DNA of 64,000 nt from Notolepis coatsorum (GCA_963971535.1 OZ020591.1:16416823-16480822); one strand, 5' to 3'. Shown: positions 9,198 to 19,404, numbered from the stretch's first letter. Made by a program: numbers and translations. Notes: a model not told the origin generated them from the letters alone.

Positions 9198-10002
9198 AGG
9201 CGTGTTCGAGATGGGATAGGCGGACGCAGATCTGCGCAGGTTTTACTACGGCCTCGCCAAGCGCGTTGCATGACGGTTAGAATGTTGTCCGACTTGCTCT
9301 GAAAATCTGACGAGGCGAGGCGCGGAACTCTCGCGGGAGCGAGCCACGCACAGCCTTCAGAGCGAGGCTCCACAGTACCTCTCACTCGGCTGCTCCCGGC
9401 TGGGAAGCGACTTGCTACGGTCGCGCAAAGCGCCTATTGGCTCAGAAAAGTTGTCAGTCACCAGCCACGTGACAGCCAGGGAGTTATGAGACGTTTGATT
9501 GATTGATTGATTGAAAACTTTATTATGTTATGCGTTATCATCATCATGATAAACTTCAAGCTGTCAGACACACACACATACACACATGCGTCGTCTGTTT
9601 TGCCTCAATACTGTATATATAATTCTGTTTTGCCTCAATATACACAGTATATTGATGCAAAACAGAATTATTCAGCAGTGTGTTGTGTGTGCGTGCGGCC
9701 AGGAGCGCGCAACAAGATGGTATACATTATGGTATAATATGAATAGTATATTCTACTATAGCAGTATATGGTGTGCTGTACATTTGAATCTGATCTAATT
9801 TTGCACACGGCCATCGCATTATAATGAGCTGGACAGGTGTGTAATGTGTGTGTGGTGACGTGAAAGCGTATCTGCCATGCGAGACTAGGCGAGAGGCTCT
9901 TGTGAAATCGGCAGTGTCCGCCTTTTTAACTCCTCCCCCGGCTTCACTCGGCTACTCTTGTCTACTAGTCGAGGCAAACCGAAATCCATCTCGAACAAGC
10001 CT
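9198..10002. mobile_element. Non-autonomous TIR element, 805 bp
   Basis: Ends are inverted: 'aggcgtgttcgagatgg' at the left and 'ccatctcgaacaagcct' at the right, 16 of 17 matching. A candidate 3-bp duplication AAT flanks it (9195-9197, 10003-10005). Copy A of the surrounding segment has no such sequence at the matching point (about 4207-4220), which supports a clean insertion. No transposase is visible. Inside lie an ATTG-tailed fragment (9497-9530) and a short hairpin (about 9606-9672). The superfamily is unclear; a 3-bp duplication is usual for PIF/Harbinger, but AAT is not the typical TWA. Confidence 0.75.
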
Positions 10003-10328
10003 AATGATTCATGACCCATAGATTACACAATCCAACATTGTGTAAGAGACTAAGACATTCGCCGTGACAGAATCGCTTGATATTTAGTCGTTATGACGCT
10101 ATCAACATATCCATTTGTTAAAGATTATTGTCTGCCATCTTGTGATCCGGCGGAGTGATGTGATGTGATTCGGTTGTGGGCGGGTCCTGGGACCAGCAGC
10201 GTGGAGAGTTCCCTATACATACGTGTAAATGGACTGTTTCAGCCAATCAGAATCGAGAAATGTGCATGCCGTTGTATAATAATATGTAGCCTACAGTGAT
10301 GAAGGTATAAAGACACTATGGTAATACA

Positions 10329-10450
10329 TTGATTGATTGCTAACTTTAACAGATTGCAGAATGGGTACAATACAGTATGGCGCAATACACAATTGTTAAG
10401 GGGATGCAGACCAGAGAAGGACTTCTTCCCCCATTTTCAATTCATCATAA
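10329..10450 (-). mobile_element. LINE 3' end copy
   Basis: Minus-strand copy of the recurrent LINE 3' end, from an ATTG tail through 'ggggatgcagaccagagaag' to 'cccccattttcaattcatca'. Truncated, non-coding. Confidence 0.7.
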
Positions 10451-10904
10451 CATTTATGTATGAATTGTAAGATTTCAATAAATATGAACATGTTAATGCT
10501 ACTACTACATAAACTGAATTTATACTGAATTTGTCTTACACTTAATGCAGGGATGTTCACAGCATTTCACTTTCAACGAGGTATCTGATTCATTTAATGT
10601 AGCAACTAGTTCACCCAGTCCTTGTTGGACTGATAAGTGGTTGCCTAGTGGAGATTTAGGATTCACTGACTGTACACTGTAAGAAAAAAAGCTGCAAGAA
10701 AACTAAATGTCTGGCATCTATGGTTTCCAAATACTGTCAAATTACAGTAAAATCAAATACATTTACAGATTACAACCTTTATTTAATGGTTAATATTTTG
10801 ATAAAAAGTAATTTACTGTATTTTTATAGCATTTACAATTAAAGTAGGAAAACAAAAGTAATCTGTAAAATAATACAGTGAATTTCCTTAATACAGGTTT
10901 GGAC
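10451..10904. other. No gene seen; decayed repeat
   Basis: Contains the block 10630-10712 shared with 7903-7985. From 10720 to 10900 there is AT-rich sequence with repeated 'ttactgta' and 'tacagtaa' strings, which resembles an old short repeat. No coding support. Confidence 0.45.
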
Positions 10905-11037
10905 CAGCAGATGGCAGCGACGAGGCAGCTCCGAGGAGGCGGGGCCGGGAGAAGGGGCGGGGCTAAATGTGCACGTTTTTTCTCCTGCCAATGTTGACAG
11001 CTATGCAAATGAGTCAATCTCCTTTTTATAGGCCCGG
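10905..11037 (+). promoter_or_regulatory. Promoter-like motif cluster without a gene
   Basis: Two GC-box-like strings ('gaggcggggcc' and 'gaaggggcggggctaa', about 10936-10965), an octamer ATGCAAAT (about 11004-11011) and a TATA-like 'tttttatagg' (about 11024-11033), in that order on the plus strand. Downstream there is only a LINE on the opposite strand, so no transcript can be assigned. It may be a displaced promoter, part of a retroelement, or chance. Confidence 0.25.
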
Positions 11038-11040
11038 TCA

Positions 11041-12219
11041 TCGCATTTGTTGATGAGACCGATCAGAGCAGTATCGTCAGACATTTGTTGCATATGGCAC
11101 ATGGCTTCGCTATGTCTGCACTCCGCAGTATAAAGAACAAAAAGGAAGGGCGCCAAAACTGTTCCCTGGAGTCTCCAGTTTTTGTCCAGATGACATCCGA
11201 TACTATGTCATCCAGCCTGACAAACTGAGGTCGAGGAACAAGCTTTCGTGCACCAAGAGATGGTTGAGTTGTGCGGTTTAAGCTGAATCGTTTTGTTTGC
11301 TAGGATATGTGGCTGGATTGTATTGAAGGCGCTAGAAAAATCAAAGAACATTACCCTAACAGAGCTGGCAGGCGATTCAAGGTGGCTATACATTTGGTGC
11401 AACATAAAAATCTGTGCATCGTCGACTCCTACACTCTTCCTATATGCAAATTGCAAGGGGTCTAAATAAGGTGCCACCTGCTCCCTGAGGTGGCCCAACA
11501 CAACCCTTTCAAAACACTTCATGATGTGGCATGTCAGAGCAATAGGTCTCAGGTTAGTGAGGCTATTATGCACATTGTTCTTTTTAGGAATAGGGACAAG
11601 ACATGATCTTAACCACATTACAGGAAGAGCAGATGAAGACAAAGATAGAGAAAAAAGAGAATGAAAAACATGGCACAACTGGTCAGCACAGACCTTGAGG
11701 GTGCATGGATAAATACCATCAGGCCCGGGGCCCTTGTTTACCTTTATGCGCTTAAACTCCTGACGAACCTCTTCAATAGAGATGACAATAGGGGGACAAC
11801 TGTCCACAGGACTAGGCTGAGCCAGAGAGGAGAGGATACTCTCCTGCTCAGCAGAGAAATCAAATTGATCAAACCTAGCAAAGAACTGGTTTGCATGATT
11901 AACATCAATCTCAGGGCCCAGACAACTGGAATTGTTGGTCCAATCAGTGATTGATTTAATGCCTTTCCAAAGGCCCCTGGTATTGGTATTGGACATTTGT
12001 CTTTGTACCCTATCTTTATATTTAAGTTTTGCTTGTTTTATTTTAGCTTTCAGCTCCTTTTGAGCATGTTTAATCATATCTCTATCACCTGTGAAAAATG
12101 CCCTCTTCTTTGGGTTTCACCTCCCTGGACATCCAAGGTTTAGACTCCCCCCAGTCAGTGATCACATGCACATTGATCATGTTGAGAGTAGGGTCCAGCT
12201 GCAGACCCGGAGAAGCCTG
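11041..12219 (-). mobile_element. L2/Rex1-type LINE, reverse transcriptase fragment
   Basis: The minus strand encodes the linker and reverse-transcriptase domain of a non-LTR retrotransposon. In order: 'ESKPWMSREVK', the linker 'AQKELKAKIKQAKLKYKDRV', the RT entry 'VNKGPGPDGIYPCTLKVC', 'LVPIPKKNN..NLRPIALT', 'LDPLQFAYRKSVGVDDAQ', motif A 'VMFFDFSSAFNTIQP' with the catalytic Asp, then 'GTVLAPFLFVLYTAECRH' and motif C 'SDDTALIG' near 11075. The longest open stretch is 11208-12077. Frameshifts are evident near 12105, near 11215-11290 and near 11175, so the copy is dead. Endonuclease and C-terminal parts are missing. The FDFSSAFNTIQP form points to L2/Rex1-like fish LINEs; the exact clade is not certain. 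Confidence 0.88.
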
Positions 12220-12925
12220 ATTGATTGATTGATTGAACATTTTAGATTGCAGATTGCAGAATGGGTACAATACAGTACGGCTCAATACACACAAAAGAGG
12301 ATGCAGACCAGAGAAAGACTTTCGTCTTGTTTACATCAGGGTCCCCCATTTTCAATTCATCGTAACATGAGATACATGACATACAGATAGACAGTACATC
12401 TAGACATTTATGACATACCAGATCTACAAATACAGTACTGTTTGTGATACAACAAAAGTCTAAAAAAGAGAGTATACATTTGAGGGGGAAGAAACTGTAC
12501 ATTGGAGGAGGTTGGGTAGGTGGGGGGGGGGGGGGGGGGGTTGGGTAGGTGGGGTGGGGTGGGGGGGGAAGTGTACATTGGAGGTGGTGGGGCGGGCGGG
12601 CGGGGTTGGGTAGGTGGGTGGGGGACTGTACATTGGAGGGGGTTGATTTTGGATATTTACAGGGGCCAGTTTCGGATTGCATTCTCCCGTAGGTGCTCTT
12701 TTAGAGAGGTTTTGAAGGTGGGTAGTGATTCACATTCCTTTACAGCTGTGCGTAGGGCGTAAAACATTGTTGTTGCATAATTGTGAAACGTGTTTAGTCC
12801 CTTGTTTACATCAGGGTCCCCCATTTTCAATTCATAACATTTATGACATACAGATATACAGTACTGTTACATCCAGACATATTTATGACATACAAGATAT
12901 ACAAATATACAGTACTGAGAGTTTC
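12220..12925 (-). mobile_element. LINE 3' end with ORF2 C-terminus
   Basis: Minus strand. The end of ORF2 is readable from about 12800 to the stop at 12657-12659 (NYATTMFYALRTAVKECESL, then LKEHLRENAIRNWPL). Next comes a 3' UTR rich in C and G runs, the recurrent block with 'gatgtaaacaagacgaaag', and a tail of TCAA units at 12220-12237. At 12800-12925 a second partial 3' UTR adjoins, so two truncated copies may lie in tandem. This copy explains what the shorter tails elsewhere in the window are. It sits directly beside, and probably within, the RT fragment at 11041-12219. Confidence 0.82.
12526..12620. repeat. G-rich low-complexity tract
   Basis: An uninterrupted run of about 18 G and then GGGGT- and GGGC-rich sequence inside a LINE 3' UTR. 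It could form G-quadruplexes on the plus strand. The proline-rich open frame opposite it is not a gene. Confidence 0.85.
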
Positions 12926-12928
12926 TTT

Positions 12929-13148
12929 TTTTTTTAAACTTTTTATTTTTTTAGCGTTTATCGCTTTTCTGGTCAAGCATGACCGACAGATACAGGGTGA
13001 AACGGGATATAGATCAGGGGAAGACATTCTGGCAAATGACAGCGGGTCCGGGAATCGAACTCGGAGTCCACCAGATCCGTGACGCAGCACGGTTTTCCCC
13101 GACGCAGAAATAGCGCCGAGATATGCGGTGAGCTACTGGAGCCCCCCT
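12929..13148 (-). mobile_element. tRNA-derived SINE, minus strand
   Basis: Read on the minus strand: an A-box-like 'ccagtagctcacc' (about 13128-13139) at the 5' end, a B box 'gagttcgattc' (13052-13062), a body of about 110 bp, and an A-rich 3' end (12929-12945). A and B boxes are farther apart than in a normal tRNA, so the tRNA-like head carries extra sequence. It is a different family from the SINE at 6782. Clear flanking duplications were not found. Confidence 0.75.
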
Positions 13149-13179
13149 ACAGACAGAGTTTCTAAAAGAGAATATATAC

Positions 13180-13335
13180 ATTATACGGGCCAAGCCTATA
13201 ACGTGCCGGAGGAAGCATAGATATATATAAAGACTATTCTTTATTTATCTATGGGAAGAAGCCCCTGGCTGGCCAAGGGTCCCTGTTGTAATGCATTTTA
13301 GGCAACTGTTCTGCCTTGTATTATTATTATAAAAA
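13180..13335. repeat. Left block shared with 5895-6000
   Basis: 'ccaagcctata', 'ggaagaagcccctggctggc' and 'ccttgtattattattata' appear in the same order as at 5900-6020. This supports the view that both loci carry copies of one repeat family. Confidence 0.6.
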
Positions 13336-13611
13336 AAAAAAGTATTTGATTATATTTGTGCACAATACATTGTAACCGTGTGCAAAGTGACTGTTTCTGA
13401 CTGAGACTTTCTATGTCAGTAATAATGCATGTAGCACGGTTTTTGTGTCTGTGGATGATTATCTGTTCATAAAAGTGTTTTTGCAACTTGTGAGATTACG
13501 TTTATGTGTGGCAGAGCCTGTGTGATAACTAGTGGTTGCTAAGGGGATACTTGTTGATTACTACTGGTTGCTACATGGTTAGTTGGTGATTAATTAACAC
13601 AATTCTTAATG
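13336..13611. other. No gene seen
   Basis: AT-rich spacer; a 62-codon open frame on the minus strand has no recognisable feature. 'tggttgctaaggggatactt' and 'tggttgctacatggttagtt' are a weak local duplication. Confidence 0.35.
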
Positions 13612-13630
13612 AAGGTGAGACAGTACCCCC

Positions 13631-14013
13631 AAAATCACCTTTTTGCTTTTTTCCCGACGATATTGAGATTTTGTTATATTTTGCTTCTATAACATGTCTT
13701 ATTTCTAGTGGCAATAAAATATCGAAAACAGACAATTAGTTGTTTATTTTACTTCATTTTGTCTCATTGTGTCCATAGATCACAATTACAATACAGAACT
13801 TTGAGGTCGTTTCTGAAAAACTAGTTTTCATGCATTTTACTTACACACAAAGACACAGAACTCCATTTCCCTAGTACCTACACACACCAAACTTTCTACA
13901 TTTCTTCCCATCGATATTATGCTTCTTATTTCAGAGGGGTGTGTTGATATATCATTCATAGCCGGGTTTATAGTACATTTTATACCAAAACTAGGCAATT
14001 TTTTGTTATGACA
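13631..14013. other. Interior of the inverted-repeat element, no gene
   Basis: AT-rich, no open frame of note, no recognised motif. Confidence 0.4.
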
Positions 14014-14017
14014 GTAG

Positions 14018-14297
14018 TGTAGTGGGTGCTATGGACATAATTCACCATTAGATTGTTTTGATGTATTGATGGGGCACTGTCACTTTAATGAGGTTGGTTG
14101 GGGGTTGGGCTTAGAGAAGACGCGCTGGTGGAATGTCATTCATAAAATGTTTTTGGTGACGCGGAGCTGTCAGAGTTTAGCACGGCATAGATCTGACAGC
14201 TGTCACTTGTGCTAAGAAGATAATAAATGACACACTACTTACTTGGTGTGGTTGCAAGATAGAAATTGTGCGTCTCTCCTTTCCGACGATTTCTACA
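14018..14297 (+). repeat. Gypsy 5' LTR
   Basis: 280 bp with TG...CA ends and an AATAAA signal about 75 bp before its end ('agataataaatgacac'). Nearly identical to the 3' LTR. Confidence 0.93.
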
Positions 14298-14340
14298 GTG
14301 GTGACCCTGTTATACGTTTTGAAGACGCTTCCGCGGCAAC

Positions 14341-15036
14341 ATGTCTACGAACGCAGTTTCACTGAAATTACCTGAGTTTTGGGAGTCGTCAGCCTCGGCA
14401 TGGTTTGCGCAAACGGAGGCACAGTTCGAGCTGCGTGAGATTACCTCGGATACAACAAGATATTATTATGTGGTGTCAGCCCTGGGAAGTTCGACAGCCA
14501 GCAGAGTGGTGAGCCTCCTAAAGAACCCTCCGGCTCGAGATAAATATCTCACGATCAAGTCTCATCTGTTAAAGACATTCGAACTTTCCGATACCGAGCG
14601 GGCCAGCCGATTGTTTTCTTTGCAAGGGCTCGGTGATAGCAAGCCATCGGAGCTCATGGATAGGATGCTGGATTTATTGGGAGAGCACAAGCCTGATTTC
14701 CTTTTCATGCAACTTTTCCTGCGTCAGCTGCCTTCTCCGGTTCGGGCCGCTCTGGCCAACACCACTATAGACGATTGCCGCGCTCTGGCCGAGGAGGCTG
14801 ATACGTTTTTTTTGGCTGGTCAACAGCACTGTGCAGCGGCAGTTTTCCCAACCCAAGCCTTTGTTTCGCCGCCGGGAGACTGGAACTTCACCGCAGCAGC
14901 GACAGCCCCTCGCCAGCAGCGTGACGCGAACGCGGGGCTGTGTTATTACCATGCACGGTTTGGACCTAAAGCCAAGCAGTGCCGCCCGCCGTGCAGCTTC
15001 AGTGGGCCGGGAAATGCCCGGGCCGGCGCTCGTTAG
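14341..15036 (+). CDS. gag: Gypsy gag-like protein (fossil element)
   Basis: 231 residues beginning at the first ATG after the primer-binding region ([14 protein letters not shown]). The N-terminal two thirds are a capsid-like helical region typical of gypsy elements with '[12 protein letters not shown]' and '[10 protein letters not shown]'. Near the end a CHCC-type zinc knuckle ([14 protein letters not shown], then PPC) is seen, which is the form of CsRn1-like elements rather than the usual CCHC. The product would package element RNA in the cytoplasm. It overlaps the pol frame (open from 14979), as is normal in a family that makes Gag-Pol by programmed frameshifting. Confidence 0.88.
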   Translation: MSTNAVSLKLPEFWESSASAWFAQTEAQFELREITSDTTRYYYVVSALGSSTASRVVSLLKNPPARDKYLTIKSHLLKTFELSDTERASRLFSLQGLGDSKPSELMDRMLDLLGEHKPDFLFMQLFLRQLPSPVRAALANTTIDDCRALAEEADTFFLAGQQHCAAAVFPTQAFVSPPGDWNFTAAATAPRQQRDANAGLCYYHARFGPKAKQCRPPCSFSGPGNARAGAR

Positions 15037-18000
15037 TGGCCATGAGCGTCGGTCAGGCTGGCAGGCTACTGTTTGTCCAGGACACCATCTCCGGGCGGCG
15101 TTTCATGTGCGACACGGGCGCGCAGAGGAGCGTCTTGCCGGCTTCTAGAGTGGACATCCTATCCGGCGGACACGGACCCCCCATGGAGGCCGCCAACGGC
15201 ACCCCCATCCGCACATACGGCACCAGGTATGTCGAAATGTGTTTTAGTGGCCAACGGTTTGGCTGGGACTTTATCACAGCTAATGTAGCCGTCCCTCTTC
15301 TAGGCGCTGATTTTTTGTGTGATTATGGACTGTTAGTGGATGTTAAAAATTGCCGCTTAATTGATGCCATTACATTCTGCTCTTATGCTGGTGCGCTTGG
15401 GGGTGCAGACTCCATCAGACTCTCTAGCATGCTCTCCGCCGCAGATGAGTTTCAACACCTTCTCGTCGAGTTCCCGGGCCTCACGCGGCCCACGTTCTCA
15501 TCATCTACAGCCAAGCATGGAGTGGAACATCATATCGCCACGACCGGCCCTCCAGTCTATGCCCGGGCTCGGCGCCTCGACCCGGTCAAGCTCAGCATTG
15601 CCAAGGCAGAGTTCGAGAACATGGAACGCCTCGGCATTGTCCGTCGCTCCGACAGCCCATGGGCCTCCCCCCTCCACATTGTCCCCAAGCCGGGAGGCGG
15701 GTGGCGCCCGTGTGGGGATTACCGCCGGCTCAACGATGCTACGACGCCGGACCGGTACCCAGTCCCGCACATTCAGGACTTTTCTGCCCGCCTTTCAGGG
15801 AAATTAATGTTTTCCAAGGTGGACCTTGTGCGTGGGTATCATCAGGTGCCCGTCCAACCGCTGGATGTCCCCAAAACAGCAGTCATAACTCCATTTGGAC
15901 TATTTGAATTTCTGCGCATGCCATTCGGCCTCAAAAACGCTGCACAGACGTTCCAGCGCCTTATGGACTCTGTGCTACGAGACTTGGATTTTATTTTTGT
16001 ATACTTGGATGATATCCTCATAGCCAGCGCCTCTAAGGCTGAGCACATGTCCCACCTCAGGATGCTTTTTGAGCGGTTAAATGAGCATGGACTGATAATC
16101 AACCCGGCCAAATGCCAGTTTGGGCGGTCGACCATTGACTTCCTGGGGCACAGAGTCACTAAAGAGGGAGCGGTCCCTCTTCCCATGAAGGTGGAAGCGG
16201 TGATGAATTTTCCCCGGCCGCCCACGGTTAGGTCACTGCAGGAGTTTCTCGGAATGATCAACTTTTATCACCGCTTTATTCCCCAGGCGGCTCGGATTAT
16301 GCGGCCGTTGTATGAGGCCCTTAGGGGTAAAGCGCCAAAACATGCGGTCGACTGGTCTGCTGAGAGAGACAAAGCTTTTCTGGATGCCAAGGCTGCCCTA
16401 GCCAACGCCACCATGCTGGCACATCCTTCCTTTAAGGCCCCAATCTCCATCACCACCGACGCCTCAGATTTTGCCATGGGCGCAGTGTTTGAACAGTGGG
16501 TAGGCGGGGCTTGCCAGCCGCTCGCTTTTTTCAGCCGCCAGTTAAGCCCCAGCGAGCGGAGGTATAGCACCTTCGATCGGGAGCTCCTCGGCCTCTACCT
16601 TGCCATCCGCCATTTTCGTTTCCTGCTGGAGGCCCGCCAGTTCACGGCCTTCGTGGATCACAAGCCGCTGATGTTCGCCATGGCCAAGGTGTCTGAGCCA
16701 TGGTCCGCCCGTCAACAGCGACAGCTCTCATATGTCTCAGAGTTCACTACTGACATTCAACATGTGGCAGGTAAAGCAAACCTTGTCGCAGACTGCCTCT
16801 CCCGGGCTGTAGTGGGCGCCATCCACTTGGGGCTGGATTACACCGGTATGGCGGCGGACCAGGCTACCGACCCTGAAGTGCAGGATTTCAGGTCAGCCAC
16901 CTCAAGCCTGCGGTTAGAGGATGTGGTTTTTGACAGCGCTGGCACCACACTCCTGTGTGATGTCTCTATGGGACAGGCCCGCCCCATCGTTCCCACAGGA
17001 TGGAGGCGGCGTGTTTATGACGCTGTTCACGGCCTCTCCCACCCGGGAAAGAAACCTACGCAGAGGCTAGTGTCCGCCAAGTTTGTCTGGCCTGGGCTTA
17101 GAAAAGATATAAGAGACTGGGCTGACTCCTGTTTGGAGTGCCAGCGCGCTAAAGTGTACCGTCACACCAAGGCCCCCCTGCAGCACTTCCCTGTACCTGA
17201 AAGGAGGTTCGACCACGTGAACGTTGACCTAGTGGGCCCCCTGCCCCCCTCACACGGCTTCAGTTACCTCTTTACTATGGTGGACAGGACTACCCGTTGG
17301 CCAGAGGCAGTTCCACTGTCAGGCACGACGTCCGCCGAGGTGGCCAGAGCCTTTATTGGAACCTGGGTCGCCCGGTTTGGCACTCCAGCCGACCTCTCTT
17401 CAGACCGGGGCCCACAGTTCACGTCCGAGCTCTGGAACACGGTCGCCAAGAGCCTGGGCGTGAAGCTACACCGGACTACGTCATACCACCCGCAGGCCAA
17501 TGGGTTATGCAAGCGCTTTCACCGCTCAATGAAAGCAGCACTTCGGGCCAGCCTTACTGACAGCGGCTGGGTCGACCGGCTCCCGTGGGTCATGCTTGGT
17601 CTCAGGACGGCCCCCAAGGAAGACCTTCAGACCTCCTTGGCTGAGCTGGTTTACGGTCAGCCTCTGCGGGTGCCAGGGGATTTCATCCCTAACATTACTG
17701 CCCCCTGGTGTGCAGCCCAGCAGCGGACAGCACTTCTGGAGAAGGCTAAGGTATTCACGCCGGTCCCCACCTCACAGCACGGCCTTCCCCGGTCGCACGT
17801 CCCTACAAGTCTGCAGTCAGCGGGATATGTTTTCATCCGTCACGATGCCCACCGGGACCCCTTGAAACCTCCATACGACGGTCCGTTCCGTGTCCAGGAG
17901 GCTGGAGACAAGTACTTTGTGGTGGACATGGGCGGGAAGCTGGAACACATTTCCATAGACCGCCTTAAACCGGCTCATGTGGACTTGGGCAAACCTGTTG

Positions 18001-18197
18001 GACTGGCCCAGCCCCCACGGCGGGGACGACCCCCTACCTTGCCCCGTCTTCCGAGTAAGGCCCGCGAGACCCCCTCGCCACCTATCCTGTGCCCGAGTGG
18101 CCGTAGGGCCCTTAAGGTTTTCCCTACAGCGGTGCCGGCCGCTACAGGGGTCAGGCGGAGCCGTTATGGCAGGGTTCTCCGCCCTCCTGTTCATTGA
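14979..18197 (+). CDS. pol: Gypsy pol-like polyprotein (fossil element)
   Basis: Open frame of 1072 codons. Domains in order: aspartic protease (DTGA, residues about 45-48); reverse transcriptase ([12 protein letters not shown] near 281, YLDD at 342-345); RNase H ([10 protein letters not shown] near 492-501); integrase zinc-binding region (about 680-725); integrase core (NVDLVGP near 748, SDRGPQF near 808); a basic C-terminal tail without a recognisable chromodomain. Length and order are as expected for Ty3/gypsy pol. The true N-terminus is set by frameshifting from gag, so the first Met is not meaningful. Base composition is richer in G and C than the flanks, as in a recent arrival. Confidence 0.92.
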   Translation: MPPAVQLQWAGKCPGRRSLVAMSVGQAGRLLFVQDTISGRRFMCDTGAQRSVLPASRVDILSGGHGPPMEAANGTPIRTYGTRYVEMCFSGQRFGWDFITANVAVPLLGADFLCDYGLLVDVKNCRLIDAITFCSYAGALGGADSIRLSSMLSAADEFQHLLVEFPGLTRPTFSSSTAKHGVEHHIATTGPPVYARARRLDPVKLSIAKAEFENMERLGIVRRSDSPWASPLHIVPKPGGGWRPCGDYRRLNDATTPDRYPVPHIQDFSARLSGKLMFSKVDLVRGYHQVPVQPLDVPKTAVITPFGLFEFLRMPFGLKNAAQTFQRLMDSVLRDLDFIFVYLDDILIASASKAEHMSHLRMLFERLNEHGLIINPAKCQFGRSTIDFLGHRVTKEGAVPLPMKVEAVMNFPRPPTVRSLQEFLGMINFYHRFIPQAARIMRPLYEALRGKAPKHAVDWSAERDKAFLDAKAALANATMLAHPSFKAPISITTDASDFAMGAVFEQWVGGACQPLAFFSRQLSPSERRYSTFDRELLGLYLAIRHFRFLLEARQFTAFVDHKPLMFAMAKVSEPWSARQQRQLSYVSEFTTDIQHVAGKANLVADCLSRAVVGAIHLGLDYTGMAADQATDPEVQDFRSATSSLRLEDVVFDSAGTTLLCDVSMGQARPIVPTGWRRRVYDAVHGLSHPGKKPTQRLVSAKFVWPGLRKDIRDWADSCLECQRAKVYRHTKAPLQHFPVPERRFDHVNVDLVGPLPPSHGFSYLFTMVDRTTRWPEAVPLSGTTSAEVARAFIGTWVARFGTPADLSSDRGPQFTSELWNTVAKSLGVKLHRTTSYHPQANGLCKRFHRSMKAALRASLTDSGWVDRLPWVMLGLRTAPKEDLQTSLAELVYGQPLRVPGDFIPNITAPWCAAQQRTALLEKAKVFTPVPTSQHGLPRSHVPTSLQSAGYVFIRHDAHRDPLKPPYDGPFRVQEAGDKYFVVDMGGKLEHISIDRLKPAHVDLGKPVGLAQPPRRGRPPTLPRLPSKARETPSPPILCPSGRRALKVFPTAVPAATGVRRSRYGRVLRPPVH

Positions 18198-18231
18198 CTT
18201 CTTTTGTTATGATGAATTCTGGGGGGACGTA

Positions 18232-18511
18232 TGTAGTGGGTGCTATGGACATAATTCACCATTAGATTGTTTTGATGTATTGATGGGGCACTGTCACTTT
18301 AATGAGGTTGGTTGGGGGTTGGGCTTAGAGAAGACGCGCTGGTGGAATGTCATTCATAAAATGTTTTTGGTGACGCGGAGCTGTCAGAGTTTAGCACAGC
18401 ATAGATCTGACAGCTGTCACTTGTGCTAAGAAGATAATAAATGACACACTACTTACTTGGTGTGGTTGCAAGATAGAAATTGTGCGTCTCTCCTTTCCGA
18501 CGATTTCTACA
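18232..18511 (+). repeat. Gypsy 3' LTR
   Basis: 280 bp, preceded by a purine tract. About one difference from the 5' LTR is visible by eye. Confidence 0.93.
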
Positions 18512-18515
18512 GTAG

Positions 18516-18824
18516 ACAGTATTTTCTGATGTATGGGCTGATAAGAGGACATAGCCACAATCCCCTCTGAAGAAAGTTTCGTTTTGAATGTATCAACAAA
18601 ATGAAACCAAGTTATTGAATCTGGCATTATCCATGTTGGTGATGCGAGTCTTGGCGATACATGCAAATGTGAGCATATTTAATGGGGAAGTGCCTTATTT
18701 GCATAAATATAAACATAAAATTCAGTTATAAAACTTGCAATATATTTTTTCTTAGTTTATATGTACATAACAAACTGGGAAAGTTTCATAGTGATATCTA
18801 TTCAAATATTTTGTTTGCCTATTA
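18516..18824. repeat. Repeat block shared with 6698-7360
   Basis: 18529-18683 matches the sequence around the SINE at 6782-7268 and gives that SINE's empty site. The remaining 140 bp to 18824 are AT-rich without features. No gene. Confidence 0.7.
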
Positions 18825-18836
18825 GGGGGTACTGTC

Positions 18837-19118
18837 CAGGGGCGTAATCATGCAAAGACAAGCAGCCAGGTGAGCACCCGGCGAGGGACGAGTCGCATTT
18901 TTGTACCAACCACAGCTGTCTTTGCATAACAACAGCCATGTCGTCAGGTGTGCTCAAATACATAGCACCCCCCCCCCCCTCAAAGTTTGGTGTGAAACTG
19001 TGAACGATGGTCTGTGTGATTGCCATGAAATGCAACAGCATTGCTTGGTGTCTGTGAATCTCTGTCTATGACCTCGTTGTATTTAAAAGCCTCTAGGCTG
19101 TTGTTTTATACATTGTAG

Positions 19119-19155
<37 letters not shown>

Positions 19156-19369
19156 GCAGTAAGCACGTTCCGAGACTCGCGCAGCGTTATCTACGAAGGG
19201 GGGGAAACCCCCCTTCACCCCCCACCCCCCGCGACCGTACAACTGTACGTAGCACCGGACGTAACAGCCACCCTCCCGTCCGGCAATGCCTTGGCTTTTA
19301 CTGAAACGACGCCACTGCCACGCCCCCAAATGTGTCCCCTCCACCATTGAAAACAAAATTACGCCCTTG
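18837..19369. mobile_element. Non-autonomous hAT-type element, 533 bp
   Basis: Inverted ends 'caggggcgtaat' at the left and 'attacgcccttg' at the right (11 of 12 matching), and an exact 8-bp target-site duplication GTACTGTC (18829-18836, 19370-19377). The CAGGGGCG end and 8-bp duplication are typical of hAT. It interrupts the right inverted end of the host element at 13612-19384. It holds a C-run at 18968 and a TC microsatellite (19121-19152); no transposase. Confidence 0.9.
19121..19152. repeat. TC microsatellite
   Basis: About 16 uninterrupted TC units inside the hAT-type element. Confidence 0.95.
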
Positions 19370-19404
19370 GTACTGTCTCACCTTAATCAAAATCTCTCCT
19401 CCCC

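Larger units (their letters stand above)
8046..10290. repeat. Duplicated segment, copy B
   Basis: Second copy of the segment at 3129-4490. It contains the hairpin 8048-8168, a 41-bp minisatellite (8355-8530), a minus-strand LINE tail (8574-8667), a TG array (8957-9076) and the shared right flank (about 10006-10290). An inverted-repeat element (9198-10002) splits the homology and accounts for most of the extra length. Confidence 0.75.
14018..18511 (+). mobile_element. Ty3/gypsy LTR retrotransposon, CsRn1-like
   Basis: A 4.49-kb element with 280-bp LTRs (14018-14297 and 18232-18511), each TGTAG...CTACA, and a 4-bp target-site duplication GTAG (14014-14017, 18512-18515). Order of parts: LTR, primer-binding region 'tggtgaccctg' just after it, gag, pol, purine tract 'ggggggac' (about 18221-18228), LTR. 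The primer-binding region is compatible with the tRNA-Trp priming known for CsRn1 elements. By eye the LTRs differ at about one position, so the insertion is recent. All main parts are present and the frames are long; at most one or two breaks are suspected. It sits in the candidate inverted-repeat element at 13612-19384. Confidence 0.93.
13612..19384. mobile_element. Candidate inverted-repeat element hosting two insertions
   Basis: The left end 'aaggtgagacagtaccccc' (13612-13630) is exactly inverted at the right end, whose 19 bp are split by a hAT-type element: 'gggggtactgtc' (18825-18836) and 'tcacctt' (19378-19384). Without the gypsy element and the hAT-type element the host unit would be about 730 bp. 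No transposase is visible. A convincing target-site duplication was not seen. Part of the interior is shared with 6700-7365, so it belongs to a repeat family. Confidence 0.5.

Noticed and set aside
9606-9672. Short hairpin as a microRNA precursor
   Set aside because: Stem includes AT-rich simple sequence ('tgcctcaata' and its inverse), lies in a non-autonomous element, and nothing supports expression.
12242-12682. 146-codon proline-rich open frame on the minus strand
   Set aside because: It is the 3' UTR of a LINE with C-rich low complexity; the true ORF2 end is in another frame and stops at 12657.
15501-17865. Several open frames of 80-140 codons in other frames within the gypsy pol
   Set aside because: They overlap a long pol frame with clear domains and have no recognisable features of their own.
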